Positions 9,747 through 20,403 of a stretch of 64,000 bases of DNA are shown here, in pieces. The stretch comes from Fidelibacterota bacterium (GTDB lineage Bacteria > Fidelibacterota > Marinisomatia > SCGC-AAA003-L08 > JACNLC01). Every line of letters begins with the position of its first letter. Position 1 is the stretch's first letter. A program made the translations under genes and the position numbers. A model generated the notes under the pieces. It searched no databases, was not told the DNA's origin, and worked only from the letters and a program-made list of their open reading frames with translations. The stretch lies in the NCBI GenBank assembly GCA_013204025.1, contig JABMOW010000008.1, forward strand, positions 20,930 through 84,929, given 5' to 3'.

Positions 9747-10564
9747 TTTTCTTCTAGATCTGGGGGTAGCCCCATTTTCTCAGGTTGCTGAAGCAATTCA
9801 ATGATTGCAGCCGCTAGTTTCCCTCCATGGAACCCATCCACGACACGGTGATCAAATGTACCTGATATTGGCATGATAGTACGGATGACGATCTTACCAT
9901 CTCGAACCACTGGTTTTTCTTCTGCTTTTCCCATGATGATCACTGCAGGCAGGTTCGATCCAGGGAATAATGCCGCGGTACCGGTAGTAAGTCCATGGGA
10001 CCCGATATTGGTCAATAATACAGATCCAAATGCATCGTGAGTTAAACCGAAAGACCTGATTTCAAGTCCAAGCCCAGTGGTCATAAATTTCAGAATATTG
10101 AATAATATGTTTCTGAATGGCCAGGGAATGCTCAGCAAAATATGTTTGTTTTGCATCAATTTATTTTCAGATCCTTTTCTAGCTTTTTGTGCCCGATCCC
10201 GAATTTCGTCGGCAATCTGAAATACTGTCTTTTTATGGGCATTTCGGATTTTGATACTGGTCATTTCACCACCGTCACCTGCATTCACAGCTACCATCAC
10301 GATCACATCTTTATGTGCAATGAGTCTACCGCGACAGACATATGCGTTCATCTCTGGTACATAAAATCCAATCGCTCTTGCCAAAGCTGCTGTTGCCAGA
10401 TGGGTAATTGTGATTCGGTTTTTCATCGCTCGCTGTTCAGCGATATATGCTAGTGCATTTGTCACATCAATTTCCATCGTACCATGGGTGCGCCCGTCAC
10501 GGGGTGGCTTGTATATGGCGGTGGAGATGACCCGCCAGGGAGTATTTAATCTATCCAGGCTCAT
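9743..10564 (-). CDS. Stand-alone 2-oxoacid dehydrogenase E2-type acyltransferase domain protein
   Basis: The 273-residue protein consists only of the catalytic CAT-like domain of dihydrolipoamide acyltransferases. It carries the active-site DHRVVDG motif at about residues 234-240 and the KIRNAHKKTVFQIADEI helix region. No lipoyl domain, E1/E3-binding domain or neighbouring E1/E3 genes are present. It may therefore be a free acyltransferase acting on a small thiol or CoA ester, as in several orphan members, rather than part of a dehydrogenase complex. It follows the nar operon on the same strand but is separated from it by a clear terminator, so it probably has its own promoter. Confidence 0.75.
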   Translation of the reverse strand: MSLDRLNTPWRVISTAIYKPPRDGRTHGTMEIDVTNALAYIAEQRAMKNRITITHLATAALARAIGFYVPEMNAYVCRGRLIAHKDVIVMVAVNAGDGGEMTSIKIRNAHKKTVFQIADEIRDRAQKARKGSENKLMQNKHILLSIPWPFRNILFNILKFMTTGLGLEIRSFGLTHDAFGSVLLTNIGSHGLTTGTAALFPGSNLPAVIIMGKAEEKPVVRDGKIVIRTIMPISGTFDHRVVDGFHGGKLAAAIIELLQQPEKMGLPPDLEEN

Positions 10565-10660
10565 TCAGTTAATTTCCTTCTTTATTGTGGTGGGTAACTT
10601 AATCCCGAACAGATGAAAAATGGAAATTGAGAAAGGTGGGTAACTCGATATCGTATCTAA

Positions 10661-10695
10661 AATAAAAAAGCCGCCAGAATGGGAATCCGACGGCT
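10661..10695 (-). terminator. Rho-independent terminator of the nar operon
   Basis: On the minus strand, AGCCGTC pairs with GGCGGCT (7 bp, one G-T pair) around a 13-base loop and is followed by TTTTTTATTTT. It lies about 50 bases past the stop of the last nar gene and before the acyltransferase gene, so it ends the nar transcript. Confidence 0.85.
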
Positions 10696-10747
10696 AATTC
10701 AATTGATAATTTCTCTTATTGATCAGGAGACATTAAGAACCACCTGA

Positions 10748-12394
10748 TTAGGGATTCTTCACGTACGCATTGGGACGCATATAAAACCACCAGTTCAACA
10801 CCAAGCACACGGCATAAAAAATTGCGAAACCATATAAGGCATACTCGGGAGTGGTTGCTTTGATCTGTTCTCCGAATACCTTTGGGATGATAAACGCACC
10901 GTACGCCGCAACAGCGGATGTCCATCCCAGAACTGGACCTGCTTGTTCAGGATTGAAGACTACAGCAATTGTTCTGAACGTGGATCCATTGCCCACACCG
11001 GTTGCCGTAAACAGGATTATGAACAGGATAAAAAACGGTAAAAAGTATTGTTCAGGGGTGGCAGATTGGTACGCTGCTGACATGTAATAAGCCACGCCTA
11101 AAGCAGAAGCAATCATCACGGCGGATACAAGTTGGGTGATCTTAGCACCGCCTACTTTATCGGAAATCCAACCACCAACAGGACGTATCAGCGCACCGAT
11201 AAAGGGACCCATCCAGGCAAACATGAGAGCGCTGGGTCCGTTAGGATTGATGGCGCTGTGAATGAGCGTACCATCCGGTCCGGGGACATGAGTGAATCCG
11301 AAGATCACTTTAATCGCAAGGGGAAATGCAGCAGAAAATCCGATGAAAGAACCGAAGGTCATGGTATAGATGATGGTCATTGCCCAGGTGTGCTTGTTAT
11401 CGAAAATTTTGTACTGACGTTTGAGGTTTTCTTTCAATTCCCCGGGGGACAATAATTTCATTAAGAAAACTGTCATTCCGATAATGATGGGCAAAATAAT
11501 CCATTTATTTTTCAAAATATTATCGGTGAACCAACTACCTCCTGCCAAGCCGGTAGGGGCTGGGAGGATGAAATATAAGCCAACAGCGGCAGTAAAAAAT
11601 CCGATGAGCAGTAAGTAACTGATCTTGGCGAATGCAACAAGCGGATGTCCCGGATTCGGGGTAACCGCTTCAGTAGCGAGATTGTTCATTTTGGACCATC
11701 CAAAATAAGCCAGAGGAACAAGAAATAGAAGCCAGACAAATCCAGCGTTTTGAATCCAGGCATCCGTTCCTGCGGGAATTTTTCCGATGAGAGTACCACT
11801 GGTATTTTCAAGGATCATAGAGTCACCTGAAAGCCCACCAAGCAGTGCAAAGGTCATTACCAATGGAACGAGAATCTGCATTGTGGTCACACCGAAATTC
11901 CCCAGACCTGCATTTAATCCAAGTGACATTCCCTGTACTTTTTTTGGGTAGAAAAAACTGATATTACTCATGGAAGAAGCAAAATTTCCACCTCCAAATC
12001 CTGATAAGAACGCGAGGATCTGAAATATCCATAATGGTGTACTTTTATCCTGCAGAAAAATCCCTGCTCCCAGTGCAGGTATCATCAGTAGTGCCGTAGT
12101 AAAAAAGATGGTATTTCGTCCTCCGGCTATCCGGATAAAGAACGTACTGGGAATTCGGAGCGTTGCACCTGTGAGACCAGCGATAGCAGTTAAGGTAAAC
12201 AGCTCCGATTGTGTGAATGGAAATCCCAGGTTCAGCATTTGAACAGAGATAATTCCCCACATGATCCACACAGCAAATCCGATCAACAGACTGGGGATGG
12301 ATATCCACAGATTTCGGTTGGCGATTCTCTTTCCGGTAGATTCCCAAAATTGAGGATTTTCCACATCCCATTTGGTGATATTGGCTTTAGACAT
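10748..12394 (-). CDS. narK2: NarK2-type nitrate/nitrite transporter (MFS)
   Basis: The 548-residue MFS protein belongs to the nitrate/nitrite porter family. The N-terminal WDVENPQFWESTGKRIANRNLWISIPSL-type region, the FGGGNFASSMSNISFFYPKK nitrate signature and the SLGLNAGLGNFG motif match the NarK/NarU subgroup, which in other bacteria exchanges external nitrate for internal nitrite. It is the last gene of the nar operon, 32 bases after the other NarK, with AAAGGAT shortly before its ATG. A cytoplasmic NarG requires nitrate import, so its place here is functionally consistent. The number suffix is by analogy with NarK1-NarK2 pairs. Confidence 0.9.
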   Translation of the reverse strand: MSKANITKWDVENPQFWESTGKRIANRNLWISIPSLLIGFAVWIMWGIISVQMLNLGFPFTQSELFTLTAIAGLTGATLRIPSTFFIRIAGGRNTIFFTTALLMIPALGAGIFLQDKSTPLWIFQILAFLSGFGGGNFASSMSNISFFYPKKVQGMSLGLNAGLGNFGVTTMQILVPLVMTFALLGGLSGDSMILENTSGTLIGKIPAGTDAWIQNAGFVWLLFLVPLAYFGWSKMNNLATEAVTPNPGHPLVAFAKISYLLLIGFFTAAVGLYFILPAPTGLAGGSWFTDNILKNKWIILPIIIGMTVFLMKLLSPGELKENLKRQYKIFDNKHTWAMTIIYTMTFGSFIGFSAAFPLAIKVIFGFTHVPGPDGTLIHSAINPNGPSALMFAWMGPFIGALIRPVGGWISDKVGGAKITQLVSAVMIASALGVAYYMSAAYQSATPEQYFLPFFILFIILFTATGVGNGSTFRTIAVVFNPEQAGPVLGWTSAVAAYGAFIIPKVFGEQIKATTPEYALYGFAIFYAVCLVLNWWFYMRPNAYVKNP

Positions 12395-12426
12395 TTTTTA
12401 TCCTTTAATTAAGTAGTTTGGGAATT

Positions 12427-13971
12427 TTATTCTTCAGCAAATGCATTTTTGGGTTCTTCCAGCAAGAATAGACAGATGATGAAACTGATAGCGGCACCAG
12501 CAGCGATTGTCAGAAAAAACGTTTTTGAATCAACCAATGAAAACAGTACCAGATAAAAGACAGCTCCAACATTTCCATAAGCACCAGCCATTCCTGCGAT
12601 CTGTCCTGTCATACTACGTTTGATCATGGGTATTACGGCGAAAGTAGCGCCCTCAGCTCCCTGAACAAACATGGAACATATAACGGTAATGACCACCGAT
12701 ACCACCAGCCACCAAATCCCGTCGAACATGGGTACCAGAGTCTGGACACCATCCAATACGGGACCCCATTTGCTGATCTGTGCCATACCCAAAAACCCAA
12801 GAGTGATACCCACCATGTAGATGAGCATGGTTCTCTTTCGATTTTGCATACTGTCGGAAATCAATCCACCCAAAGGTCTGGCAAAGAGGTTCACGAAGGC
12901 AAAGGAAGCTGCGATCAGTCCCGCAAGTGTGGCGGTCATGATCATGTTTCCTGATGAATTGGTCACATTTGAAAATGTGGTTTCAAAGAACATGGGCAGC
13001 ATGGATACCACGGCAAGTTCAGCACCAAAATTGGCAAAGTAAGTGCTGTTTAATGCTGCAACACTTCCCCAGTGATATTTCTCATGGTCAGGAACGCCCT
13101 GCTTTAATACAGGGAGATTTATTTGCAAAACTTTGATCACATGAGCGATATAAATCAACGACAGCACAACATAAACACCCATGAGAACATTGTGTGATAT
13201 CAATGAAATTCCTTCAACGTTCACATTCCCAATCCGCCACGCGAGGATACCCATGGCACCAACCAGCGGGAATGACCAAGCCAAGTATTGAATCAGATCG
13301 CCATATGAGGAAACCGTCATGGGTTCTGTTTTTTTCGTTTTGTTGATCTGTTTACCGGTGGGGCCATCAGTAACCAGAAAATAATACATAACTCCATAGA
13401 CCAGAGACACGAGACCATTCACTGCCAACGCATAACGCCAGGCGTTTCCTCCCAGCCCAAGATAGTCATTAAAAAAGTGAATCGCCAACCAGGGAAGCGT
13501 CATTGCTGCCCATGCTGAACCGAAATTGCCCCACCCAGCATAAAATCCTTCTGCTCTGCCGATCATTTTTGGAGGGAACCAGTTGGCAACCATTTTAAAT
13601 CCCACCACAAATCCGGCACCGATAGAACCCAGAATCAAACGAGAGATGAGTAACTGCGTGAATGTATTTCCAAAAGCAAAGAAGAATACCGGAACCGCCA
13701 TGGTGATCATCAAACCGGAGAACACGACACGAGGTCCGTATCTATCAATCAGTGCGCCAATAATGATACGAGCAGGAATTGTAAGCGCAACATTACAAAT
13801 AGCCAGAACTTTGATATGCTCTTTGGTTAACCAAGCGACATTTTTGAGCATCGTCGTGGCAACAGGCGCCATATTGAACCAAACGAAAAAGGTAATGAAA
13901 AATGCAATCCAGGTATAATGGAGAACGCGTATCCGCTCCTGGTTAAAATCGATGAGTTCAGGTTTCTTCAT
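12427..13971 (-). CDS. narK1: NarK1-type nitrate transporter (MFS, probable nitrate/proton symporter)
   Basis: The 514-residue MFS protein resembles the NarK1/NrtP branch. It has WIAFFITFFVWFNMAPVATT in helix 1, DRYGPR after helix 2, the FKMVANWFPPKMIGRAEGF region and the GWGNFGSAWAAM nitrate signature. This branch is known to take up nitrate with protons, which starts respiration before nitrite is available for exchange. It lies between narI and the second transporter on the same strand, 42 bases from narI. NarK1 and NarK2 occur fused into one protein in Paracoccus; here they are separate adjacent genes. Confidence 0.9.
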   Translation of the reverse strand: MKKPELIDFNQERIRVLHYTWIAFFITFFVWFNMAPVATTMLKNVAWLTKEHIKVLAICNVALTIPARIIIGALIDRYGPRVVFSGLMITMAVPVFFFAFGNTFTQLLISRLILGSIGAGFVVGFKMVANWFPPKMIGRAEGFYAGWGNFGSAWAAMTLPWLAIHFFNDYLGLGGNAWRYALAVNGLVSLVYGVMYYFLVTDGPTGKQINKTKKTEPMTVSSYGDLIQYLAWSFPLVGAMGILAWRIGNVNVEGISLISHNVLMGVYVVLSLIYIAHVIKVLQINLPVLKQGVPDHEKYHWGSVAALNSTYFANFGAELAVVSMLPMFFETTFSNVTNSSGNMIMTATLAGLIAASFAFVNLFARPLGGLISDSMQNRKRTMLIYMVGITLGFLGMAQISKWGPVLDGVQTLVPMFDGIWWLVVSVVITVICSMFVQGAEGATFAVIPMIKRSMTGQIAGMAGAYGNVGAVFYLVLFSLVDSKTFFLTIAAGAAISFIICLFLLEEPKNAFAEE

Positions 13972-14013
13972 TGTAGATGATCTTCCTTATTATTTCTTTA
14001 ATTTGATAGCAGT

Positions 14014-14703
14014 TTAAATAAACCGTTTCTTCGGATTCCAATTCCATCTGACCATTTGTGGTTTTCTCCAAAGATATGGGTTGGGCACAACCAAGATATG
14101 AACCAGACGTGAAAATGGAAACAAAAAGAGGGTCAGCCAAGCTCCCATGATGTGCAGTTGGATCATCCACGGAAGCGGTGCAATAAAGCCAACTTGAGGA
14201 TCCATCCGTAATAATGACATGAGATAGGGATTAGCAACTGCGGTAAACCATGAACTGCCCCAAGAATTGAACACTGCAGTACCCAAACCGGATAATACTT
14301 GTATCATGATCAGGGTCAAGACGATCCAGTCCATTCGTGAAGTGACAATTTTAGCTCTGGGATTTGTCCACCGGCGAATGAAAATGGCTAACATTCCCAT
14401 CAGGGTAAAGAGTCCTCCCATAAATGCGCTGATCTCCAGGATGTATAACCGGGTCAGGTCGCTATTCCAGGATAAGATGTAAGTCGGTAGCAGGAATGCT
14501 ACCAGATGTCCAAGAAAGATAAAAATAATTCCAAAATGGAAAGGTACCAACGCCCAAAAGTGGATCCGATTCTCTAAAAACTGTGACGACAAACTGGAAT
14601 AGGAGTATCCTCTACGGGTGTACCGGTAAATGGAAAAAAAGATAAATATAAATATGGCGATGTATGGGAAAATCCCGTACAATACGAAATTGAAAGTTTT
14701 CAT
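14014..14703 (-). CDS. narI: Respiratory nitrate reductase gamma subunit (cytochrome b)
   Basis: The 229-residue protein has five membrane helices and the NarI pattern: HFGIIFIFLGHLVAFLLP in helix 2 and LHIMGAWLTLFLFPFSRLVHI in the last helix hold the histidines expected to ligate the two b hemes. It oxidises quinol at the outer face and passes electrons to NarH. Its start overlaps the narJ stop by four bases (ATGA), showing translational coupling. The length is typical. Confidence 0.92.
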   Translation of the reverse strand: MKTFNFVLYGIFPYIAIFIFIFFSIYRYTRRGYSYSSLSSQFLENRIHFWALVPFHFGIIFIFLGHLVAFLLPTYILSWNSDLTRLYILEISAFMGGLFTLMGMLAIFIRRWTNPRAKIVTSRMDWIVLTLIMIQVLSGLGTAVFNSWGSSWFTAVANPYLMSLLRMDPQVGFIAPLPWMIQLHIMGAWLTLFLFPFSRLVHILVVPNPYLWRKPQMVRWNWNPKKRFI

Positions 14704-15236
14704 TTCATTTCCTCATTATTTGGATATTTTTCAATCAGATAGGTATTGAGTGCCTGAATCGCGGGTCGGTATACATTATCTTCGGGCAGGGATTCGGTGA
14801 TCTTCTTCAATGCCGGAAACAGGTATGACTGAACAAATGACATTGCCTCTTTTTCCTCCAACCTTTCCAGAACCTGTAAACAATGGCTGATATGGTCCGG
14901 CAATTCGGTGGTTTCCGGGATGCCGTATTTTTTCAGAGATTGTCTCATCTTCACCAGAAATTCACCTCGTTCATAGCTTTCACCAAACAGATGCCAGCCT
15001 AATTCCAGACAAGCAGATGGGTTCATGTCAAACGTATAGGTGAAGGATTCTTCCAGCTTCCAAGAAGCCATACCTTCAATTGTCTCTACAAAATCAGTCA
15101 GATGTGCAGATGTTACTTCCGATAGACCCGGAGTACAGGATAATTGACGGGTAGCCGATTTAATCTGGTCACCAGGGTAAGAAAAAATCGTCGCAAAACT
15201 GTGATGAACAGAAAGTGGCGTGGCTGCTGTTTCCAT
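14700..15236 (-). CDS. narJ: Nitrate reductase molybdenum cofactor assembly chaperone
   Basis: This TorD/NarJ-family protein of 178 residues has the features HHSFATIFSYPGDQ near the start, ELGWHLFGESYERGEFLVKM in the middle and ELPDHISHCLQVLE, all typical of NarJ. It holds apo-NarG until the Mo-bisMGD cofactor is inserted. A longer frame begins at 15284 but would overlap narH by 44 bases. The ATG at 15236 falls just after the narH stop with GAGAGGA about ten bases upstream and starts right at the conserved region, so I use it. It is fourth in the cytochrome-narGHJI-narK order. Confidence 0.9.
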   Translation of the reverse strand: METAATPLSVHHSFATIFSYPGDQIKSATRQLSCTPGLSEVTSAHLTDFVETIEGMASWKLEESFTYTFDMNPSACLELGWHLFGESYERGEFLVKMRQSLKKYGIPETTELPDHISHCLQVLERLEEKEAMSFVQSYLFPALKKITESLPEDNVYRPAIQALNTYLIEKYPNNEEMK

Positions 15237-15240
15237 AATC

Positions 15241-16731
15241 CTACAGTCCTCTCGTCGGTTTATCCCGGAACCCGAATCCTGCATGTTGTTTGTATTCTAA
15301 TGGATCGTCCATCATTTCAATGGCTTCTTCACGATGAGCAGGGGGGATGACGAATCTATCTTCAAGGGTTGCTATTGACGTCAGGTGATAAATTCCTTCC
15401 GCTTCTGCTATCGTGCAATCTGCTGCGATCAGCATTTTTTCGGCTGTCTCTTTACTGATATCACCAACTGTCACTGCGCGGCGCCATGTCCGTACTGCCA
15501 TTTGTTTTTTTAGTACATATCTCATTTTTTCACCATCACCGGCAGTGAAAAGACTACTGAGGAATTCGATGGGTACTCGTGCCTGATCGAACTCAGGAAA
15601 TAACCCTTCTGCCATATTTTTACGTGCTTCACCATCCAGTGATGATATCACCGGTAACATGGGCGGCACATAAAACAACATAGGGAATGTCCGATATTCG
15701 ATATGAGGAGGGAGTGCCATCTTCCACACTTTGACAAATTTATAAACAGGGGATTCCTGCGCGGCTTGGATCGTGTGTTCGTGAATGCCGTTCGCTTTCG
15801 CCATTTCAATCACCTTAGGATCAAAGGGATCGAGGATCATTTCCCTCTGCGCATTTACCAGTTCCCGATCGGTTTTGCTTGCCATTTCTTCAATTTTGTC
15901 TGCATCATACAGCAAAACACCAAGGTAGCGGATTCTTCCTACACAAGAATGAAAACATGCAGGTGCCTGACCCGTTTCTAATCGTGGGAAGCACAAAATG
16001 CATTTTTCAGATTTTCCAGAAGTCCAGTTGTAATATGTTTTTTTGTAAGGGCAAGCGGCGACACAGGATCGCCACCCACGGCATCTTTCCTGATCCACCA
16101 AAACGATTCCGTCTTCACCCCGTTTATATAACGCACCTGATGGGCAGGATGCCACACATGCGGGATTCAGACAGTGATTACATATCCGTGGAAAGTAGAA
16201 AAGTACAAGTCGTTCAATTTCGAATAGTTGCTGTTTTTGCTCTTCTGTCAATGATTCCAGATTGGGATCGTTTTTCGCATAAAGGGAAGATCCTCCCAGA
16301 TCATCGTCCCAATTTGGTCCTGATTCAATGTCAATATACTCACCGGTAACCATGGATTTCGGTAGTGCGGTGGGTTGATCGTCACCTGCCGGGGCGTTGA
16401 ATAAATTCTGATAATCGTACGTCCAAGGCTCGTAGTAGTCATCCATAGACGGGAGACTGGGATTGTGAAAAATATTGGGAATGATTCGTGCCTTGCCCGT
16501 GGATTTCAATCTCACGCTGTCACCGTCTTTTTCCCAACCGCCACGATACTTTTCCTGGTCTTCCCATCTTGTAGGGAACCCTGTACCGGGCTTGGTTTCT
16601 ACATTATTCCACCACATGTATTCGGTGCCTTTTCTGTCTGTCCAGATGTTCTTACAAGCAACACTACACGTATGGCAACCGATGCATTTGTCGAGGTGAA
16701 ACACCATTGAAATCTGACTGCGAATATTCAT
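15241..16731 (-). CDS. narH: Respiratory nitrate reductase beta subunit
   Basis: The 496-residue iron-sulfur protein has the four NarH cluster motifs: C16/C19/C22/C26, C184/C187/C192/C196, C217/W220/C223/C227 and C244/C247/C259/C263. The tryptophan at 220 in place of cysteine is the normal NarH feature that makes that cluster [3Fe-4S]. The protein wires the NarI hemes to NarG on the cytoplasmic side. It starts 17 bases after narG. Length and cluster order are complete, so it should be functional. Confidence 0.95.
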   Translation of the reverse strand: MNIRSQISMVFHLDKCIGCHTCSVACKNIWTDRKGTEYMWWNNVETKPGTGFPTRWEDQEKYRGGWEKDGDSVRLKSTGKARIIPNIFHNPSLPSMDDYYEPWTYDYQNLFNAPAGDDQPTALPKSMVTGEYIDIESGPNWDDDLGGSSLYAKNDPNLESLTEEQKQQLFEIERLVLFYFPRICNHCLNPACVASCPSGALYKRGEDGIVLVDQERCRGWRSCVAACPYKKTYYNWTSGKSEKCILCFPRLETGQAPACFHSCVGRIRYLGVLLYDADKIEEMASKTDRELVNAQREMILDPFDPKVIEMAKANGIHEHTIQAAQESPVYKFVKVWKMALPPHIEYRTFPMLFYVPPMLPVISSLDGEARKNMAEGLFPEFDQARVPIEFLSSLFTAGDGEKMRYVLKKQMAVRTWRRAVTVGDISKETAEKMLIAADCTIAEAEGIYHLTSIATLEDRFVIPPAHREEAIEMMDDPLEYKQHAGFGFRDKPTRGL

Positions 16732-16748
16732 TATTGAGTTCCTTTATA

Positions 16749-19700
16749 TTACCACTTGAGTTCAGGCAGTTTTCGAACTAAAATATGGGTATCGCGGTTA
16801 TTTCCTACGGGACCCCAGTAATTGAAATGATAGGTGAACTGACCATACCCGCCCACCATGAGATTGGGCTTTAACCGTGTTCGAGTCAAGCTGTTATGGC
16901 CTCCCGCACGACGATTTCCGCGCATCGGAGATTTAGGCACAGACAGTGTTCTTTCAGGAGAGTGATACTGAATGCAAATCCCAGTAGGTATTCTTGCGCT
17001 GACACATGCTCGCGTAACCACGACGCCATTATCGTTATAGACTTCGACCCAATCGTTATCATTGACACCGATATCAACTGCATCTTTATCGTTCATCCAT
17101 AACGGTTCAACACCGCGAGAGAGTGTACTCATCCTGTGATTATCGCCATATGTAGAGTGGATATGCCACTTACCATGAGGTGTAAGGTAATTCAGCATTT
17201 TAGTCTTGGTCTCTTCCGTACTAAAATGGAGATCAGAAAACTGTTGAGATGTGGGTTTGGGTTTGTATGTGGGAACATGCTCACCAAACTCGATGTACCC
17301 GGGATGATCCAGGTAGAAATGCTGTCGCCCGGTTAACGTTCGCCAGGGAACCAGCTTTTCTGTATTATAAGTGAATGGCGAATAGGCACGTCCATCGGTT
17401 ACAAGTCCTGACCACATCGGGCTATTCACAAACCTCCGGGGCTGTGCGATCAAGTCATCAAAAGATACACGGAAGTCACGATTCTTTTCCACAAGGTCAG
17501 CCAGCGGAAGTCCGACTTTTTTCTCCATATTTTTATAAGAGCGGTATGCCAATTCACCATTGGTCACAGTCGCCAAATTAAGTATGACATTGCAGACGTA
17601 TTTATCTTTGTTCAGTGACGGATATTTCATCCCATCCCATTCGACGGTTGGGTGTGTATCCAGCATTTTGTCATAGTAATCATCAATCTGATACCCGGTG
17701 CCGTGAGCGCCGATCCCGTTATCCCGTGCACCACGTCCGAAGGAGACATATTGGTTGTAAAGGTTTTTGTAATCCCGGTTGACAATTTTTAAACCGGGCA
17801 TGGTTTTCCCCGGTATTGCTTCTATTTCACCAGTGATCCAATCTCTCATCTGCGGCTGTGCAATTTCAGCCGGTGTATCGTGTTGTAAAGGAACTGATAC
17901 TACATCTCTCACTGTTTCTGGAAAATGAGTTTCGGACAATTTTGAAAACCGTTTTGAGATGGCTTTGAAGATATCCCAATCGCTTTTCGTTTCCCAGACG
18001 GGTGGAACTGCTTCCGAAAGCGGATGGATGAAACTGTGCATATCGGTGGAATTCAAATCGTTTTTTTCATACCATGTCGCTGCCGGTAGGACGATATCCG
18101 AGTATAGGGCAGAAGTATCCATTCGGAAGTTCAAATCAACCACCAAGTCCATTTTTCCCTGAGGAACTTTGTCATGCCAGACGACTTCTTTTGCAGATTC
18201 CTTTGCGAAACTACTATCCCCGATGTGATTTTTATGGGTACCCAGATAATGGTCCAGGAAATATTCATGTCCTTTTGCACTGGACATGAGTGCATTTCCG
18301 CGCCAGATATACCAGACGCGTGGCCAGTTCTTTTCAGAATCCGGATCTTCCACAGAAAATTTCAGATCCCGATTCTTCAATTGATTTACGATGTACGTTT
18401 TGATATCTTTTTCATCGGTGGACCCGGTAGCGCTGACAGCTTCTTTCACCAGATCAAGCGGATTTTTATTGAACTGCGGATAAAATGGTAACCAGCCGTT
18501 TCGAACTGCTTTAATCTGCTGGTCAATGGTGTGTCCCTGGGCAAATTTACTATTTTTTGAACTTTCAGGCACAGGTTGGTACTCGGTAAATTCTTTTTCG
18601 TAACGCCACTGATCGGTGTGAACATAATGCCAACTGGGAGCGTTTTGAAGTCGCTGCCCATCGTACCAATCTTTGGCCATTGCTACTGCTCCCCATGATT
18701 CTCCCGGAGCTAATTTTTCTTGACCTACATAATGGGCTAAACCGCCACCATTGACACCTACGCATCCACATAGCATCAACGCATGAATACCAGCCCGGTA
18801 CATGAGATTTCCGTGGTACCAATGGTTGATACCGGCACCGATGATGATAGTGCATTTCCCGTTGGTGTGGAGAGCGGTAGATCCCCATTCACGAGCAAAT
18901 TTGATAAGATTATCTTTGGAAAGTCCAGTGTACTTCTCAGACCAGGCAGGAGTATAAGGTAATTCTTCGTCATTATAATCTTTTGGATATTCGCCACCCA
19001 AACCACGATCAACACCATATTGTGCCATCATGATGTCATAAACGGTTGCAATCAGAACCGTTTCACCAGAATTGGTTATCACTTCTTTAACTGGAACGCC
19101 TCTGGTTCTTGTAGTGTCACCGCCAAAATCATCAAATTTGACTTGAACGACAGAATCATTTTGCTCTAGAAATGTGAGTGCCGGATCGATGGGAGAATCG
19201 TCAATACCGTCTTTCAGTTCCAGATTCCATTTGCCTTGTGTGGTATCCCAACGATGTCCCACAGAACCTTTAGGCATTTTCGGTGCTCCTGTGACAGAAT
19301 CCCACATGAGGAATTTCCACTCGCCGTTATTTTCGTTTTTATAAGGGGATGTGCGATTGGCACGAAGAAGTTGGCCGGAATAATAAGAGTCGTCTGTTTT
19401 TTTGATCTCTACCAACATGGGCAAATCGGTAAATTGTTTTGAATAATTGATGAAATAGGGGACTTTCTGCTCATGATGAAATTCCTTCAGCAGAACGTGA
19501 TTGACAGCCATCCACCAGGCACCGTCTTGTCCTGCATTGATTGACATCCATTCATCAGCGTATTTTGCCACCTGATTGAAATCCGGTGAAAAGACTACCA
19601 TTTTGGTCCCGTTGTGACGCGCTTCTGCTGCAAAGTGGCAATCCGGTGTACGGGTCATGTTCAGGTTGGATCCCATAACCGCTAACATTTTTGCATTATA

Positions 19701-20399
19701 CCAGTCAGCGGATTCATTCACATCCGTCTGCTCGCCCCAGGTTTCCGGTGACGCGTTTGGCAGGTCACAGTACCAATCATAGAAAGAGAGCGAAACACCT
19801 CCCATAAGCTGAAGCATTCTCGACCCCGCGGCATAACTTACCATTGACATGGCGGGAATGGGGGAGAATCCGGTGATTCTATCAGGACCGTGTTTCTTGA
19901 TCGTATAAATATTTGCTGCAGCCATGATATCGAGCACGGTGTCCCAATTGGCACGTCGGAATCCACCTTTTCCACGAGCAGTTTGCCACTGTTTCCGTTT
20001 TTCGGAGTCTTCAACCATAGACTTCCATGCGTCAACGGGGTCTGAGTAGATTTTTCTGGCTTCTACCCATAAATCCAGAATTGTCCCTCTGATATAAGGG
20101 TACTTGACTCTCAGCGGACTATACAAATACCATGAGTAGGAAATCCCTCTCTGACAACCACGGGGTTCATACGCAGGTAGTGTGGATTCCAGCTTGGGAT
20201 AGTCCAGCCCTTGCATTTCCCACGTGACGATACCATCTTTCACGTGGATGTTCCAGGTGCAACTACCAGTACAGTTTACGCCGTGTGTGCTTCTAACAAT
20301 TTTATCATACTGCCAGCGATTTCGGTAAAATTCTTCCCACTGTCTCTGTTGAGGGACGACGTCATCTCTGATCCACTTGTTCTTTAAATTATCTGACAT
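16749..20399 (-). CDS. narG: Respiratory nitrate reductase alpha subunit (Mo-bisMGD catalytic subunit)
   Basis: The 1216-residue protein is a full-length NarG. The FS0 cluster ligands are visible as H39, C43, C47 and C82 ([20 protein letters not shown]). The Mo-ligand aspartate is D212 in FYDWYCDLP, followed by WGEQTDV. The N-terminus has no Tat signal but keeps the [20 protein letters not shown] segment of the cytoplasmic bacterial enzymes, so nitrate is reduced inside. This agrees with two NarK transporters downstream. It starts five bases before the end of the diheme cytochrome gene region with almost no gap and is clearly co-transcribed. Confidence 0.96.
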   Translation of the reverse strand: MSDNLKNKWIRDDVVPQQRQWEEFYRNRWQYDKIVRSTHGVNCTGSCTWNIHVKDGIVTWEMQGLDYPKLESTLPAYEPRGCQRGISYSWYLYSPLRVKYPYIRGTILDLWVEARKIYSDPVDAWKSMVEDSEKRKQWQTARGKGGFRRANWDTVLDIMAAANIYTIKKHGPDRITGFSPIPAMSMVSYAAGSRMLQLMGGVSLSFYDWYCDLPNASPETWGEQTDVNESADWYNAKMLAVMGSNLNMTRTPDCHFAAEARHNGTKMVVFSPDFNQVAKYADEWMSINAGQDGAWWMAVNHVLLKEFHHEQKVPYFINYSKQFTDLPMLVEIKKTDDSYYSGQLLRANRTSPYKNENNGEWKFLMWDSVTGAPKMPKGSVGHRWDTTQGKWNLELKDGIDDSPIDPALTFLEQNDSVVQVKFDDFGGDTTRTRGVPVKEVITNSGETVLIATVYDIMMAQYGVDRGLGGEYPKDYNDEELPYTPAWSEKYTGLSKDNLIKFAREWGSTALHTNGKCTIIIGAGINHWYHGNLMYRAGIHALMLCGCVGVNGGGLAHYVGQEKLAPGESWGAVAMAKDWYDGQRLQNAPSWHYVHTDQWRYEKEFTEYQPVPESSKNSKFAQGHTIDQQIKAVRNGWLPFYPQFNKNPLDLVKEAVSATGSTDEKDIKTYIVNQLKNRDLKFSVEDPDSEKNWPRVWYIWRGNALMSSAKGHEYFLDHYLGTHKNHIGDSSFAKESAKEVVWHDKVPQGKMDLVVDLNFRMDTSALYSDIVLPAATWYEKNDLNSTDMHSFIHPLSEAVPPVWETKSDWDIFKAISKRFSKLSETHFPETVRDVVSVPLQHDTPAEIAQPQMRDWITGEIEAIPGKTMPGLKIVNRDYKNLYNQYVSFGRGARDNGIGAHGTGYQIDDYYDKMLDTHPTVEWDGMKYPSLNKDKYVCNVILNLATVTNGELAYRSYKNMEKKVGLPLADLVEKNRDFRVSFDDLIAQPRRFVNSPMWSGLVTDGRAYSPFTYNTEKLVPWRTLTGRQHFYLDHPGYIEFGEHVPTYKPKPTSQQFSDLHFSTEETKTKMLNYLTPHGKWHIHSTYGDNHRMSTLSRGVEPLWMNDKDAVDIGVNDNDWVEVYNDNGVVVTRACVSARIPTGICIQYHSPERTLSVPKSPMRGNRRAGGHNSLTRTRLKPNLMVGGYGQFTYHFNYWGPVGNNRDTHILVRKLPELKW

Positions 20400-20403
20400 T
20401 GAT

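Noticed and set aside
13958..14170. 70-codon minus-strand frame between narI and narK1
   Set aside because: It overlaps narI in another frame; the product has no features.
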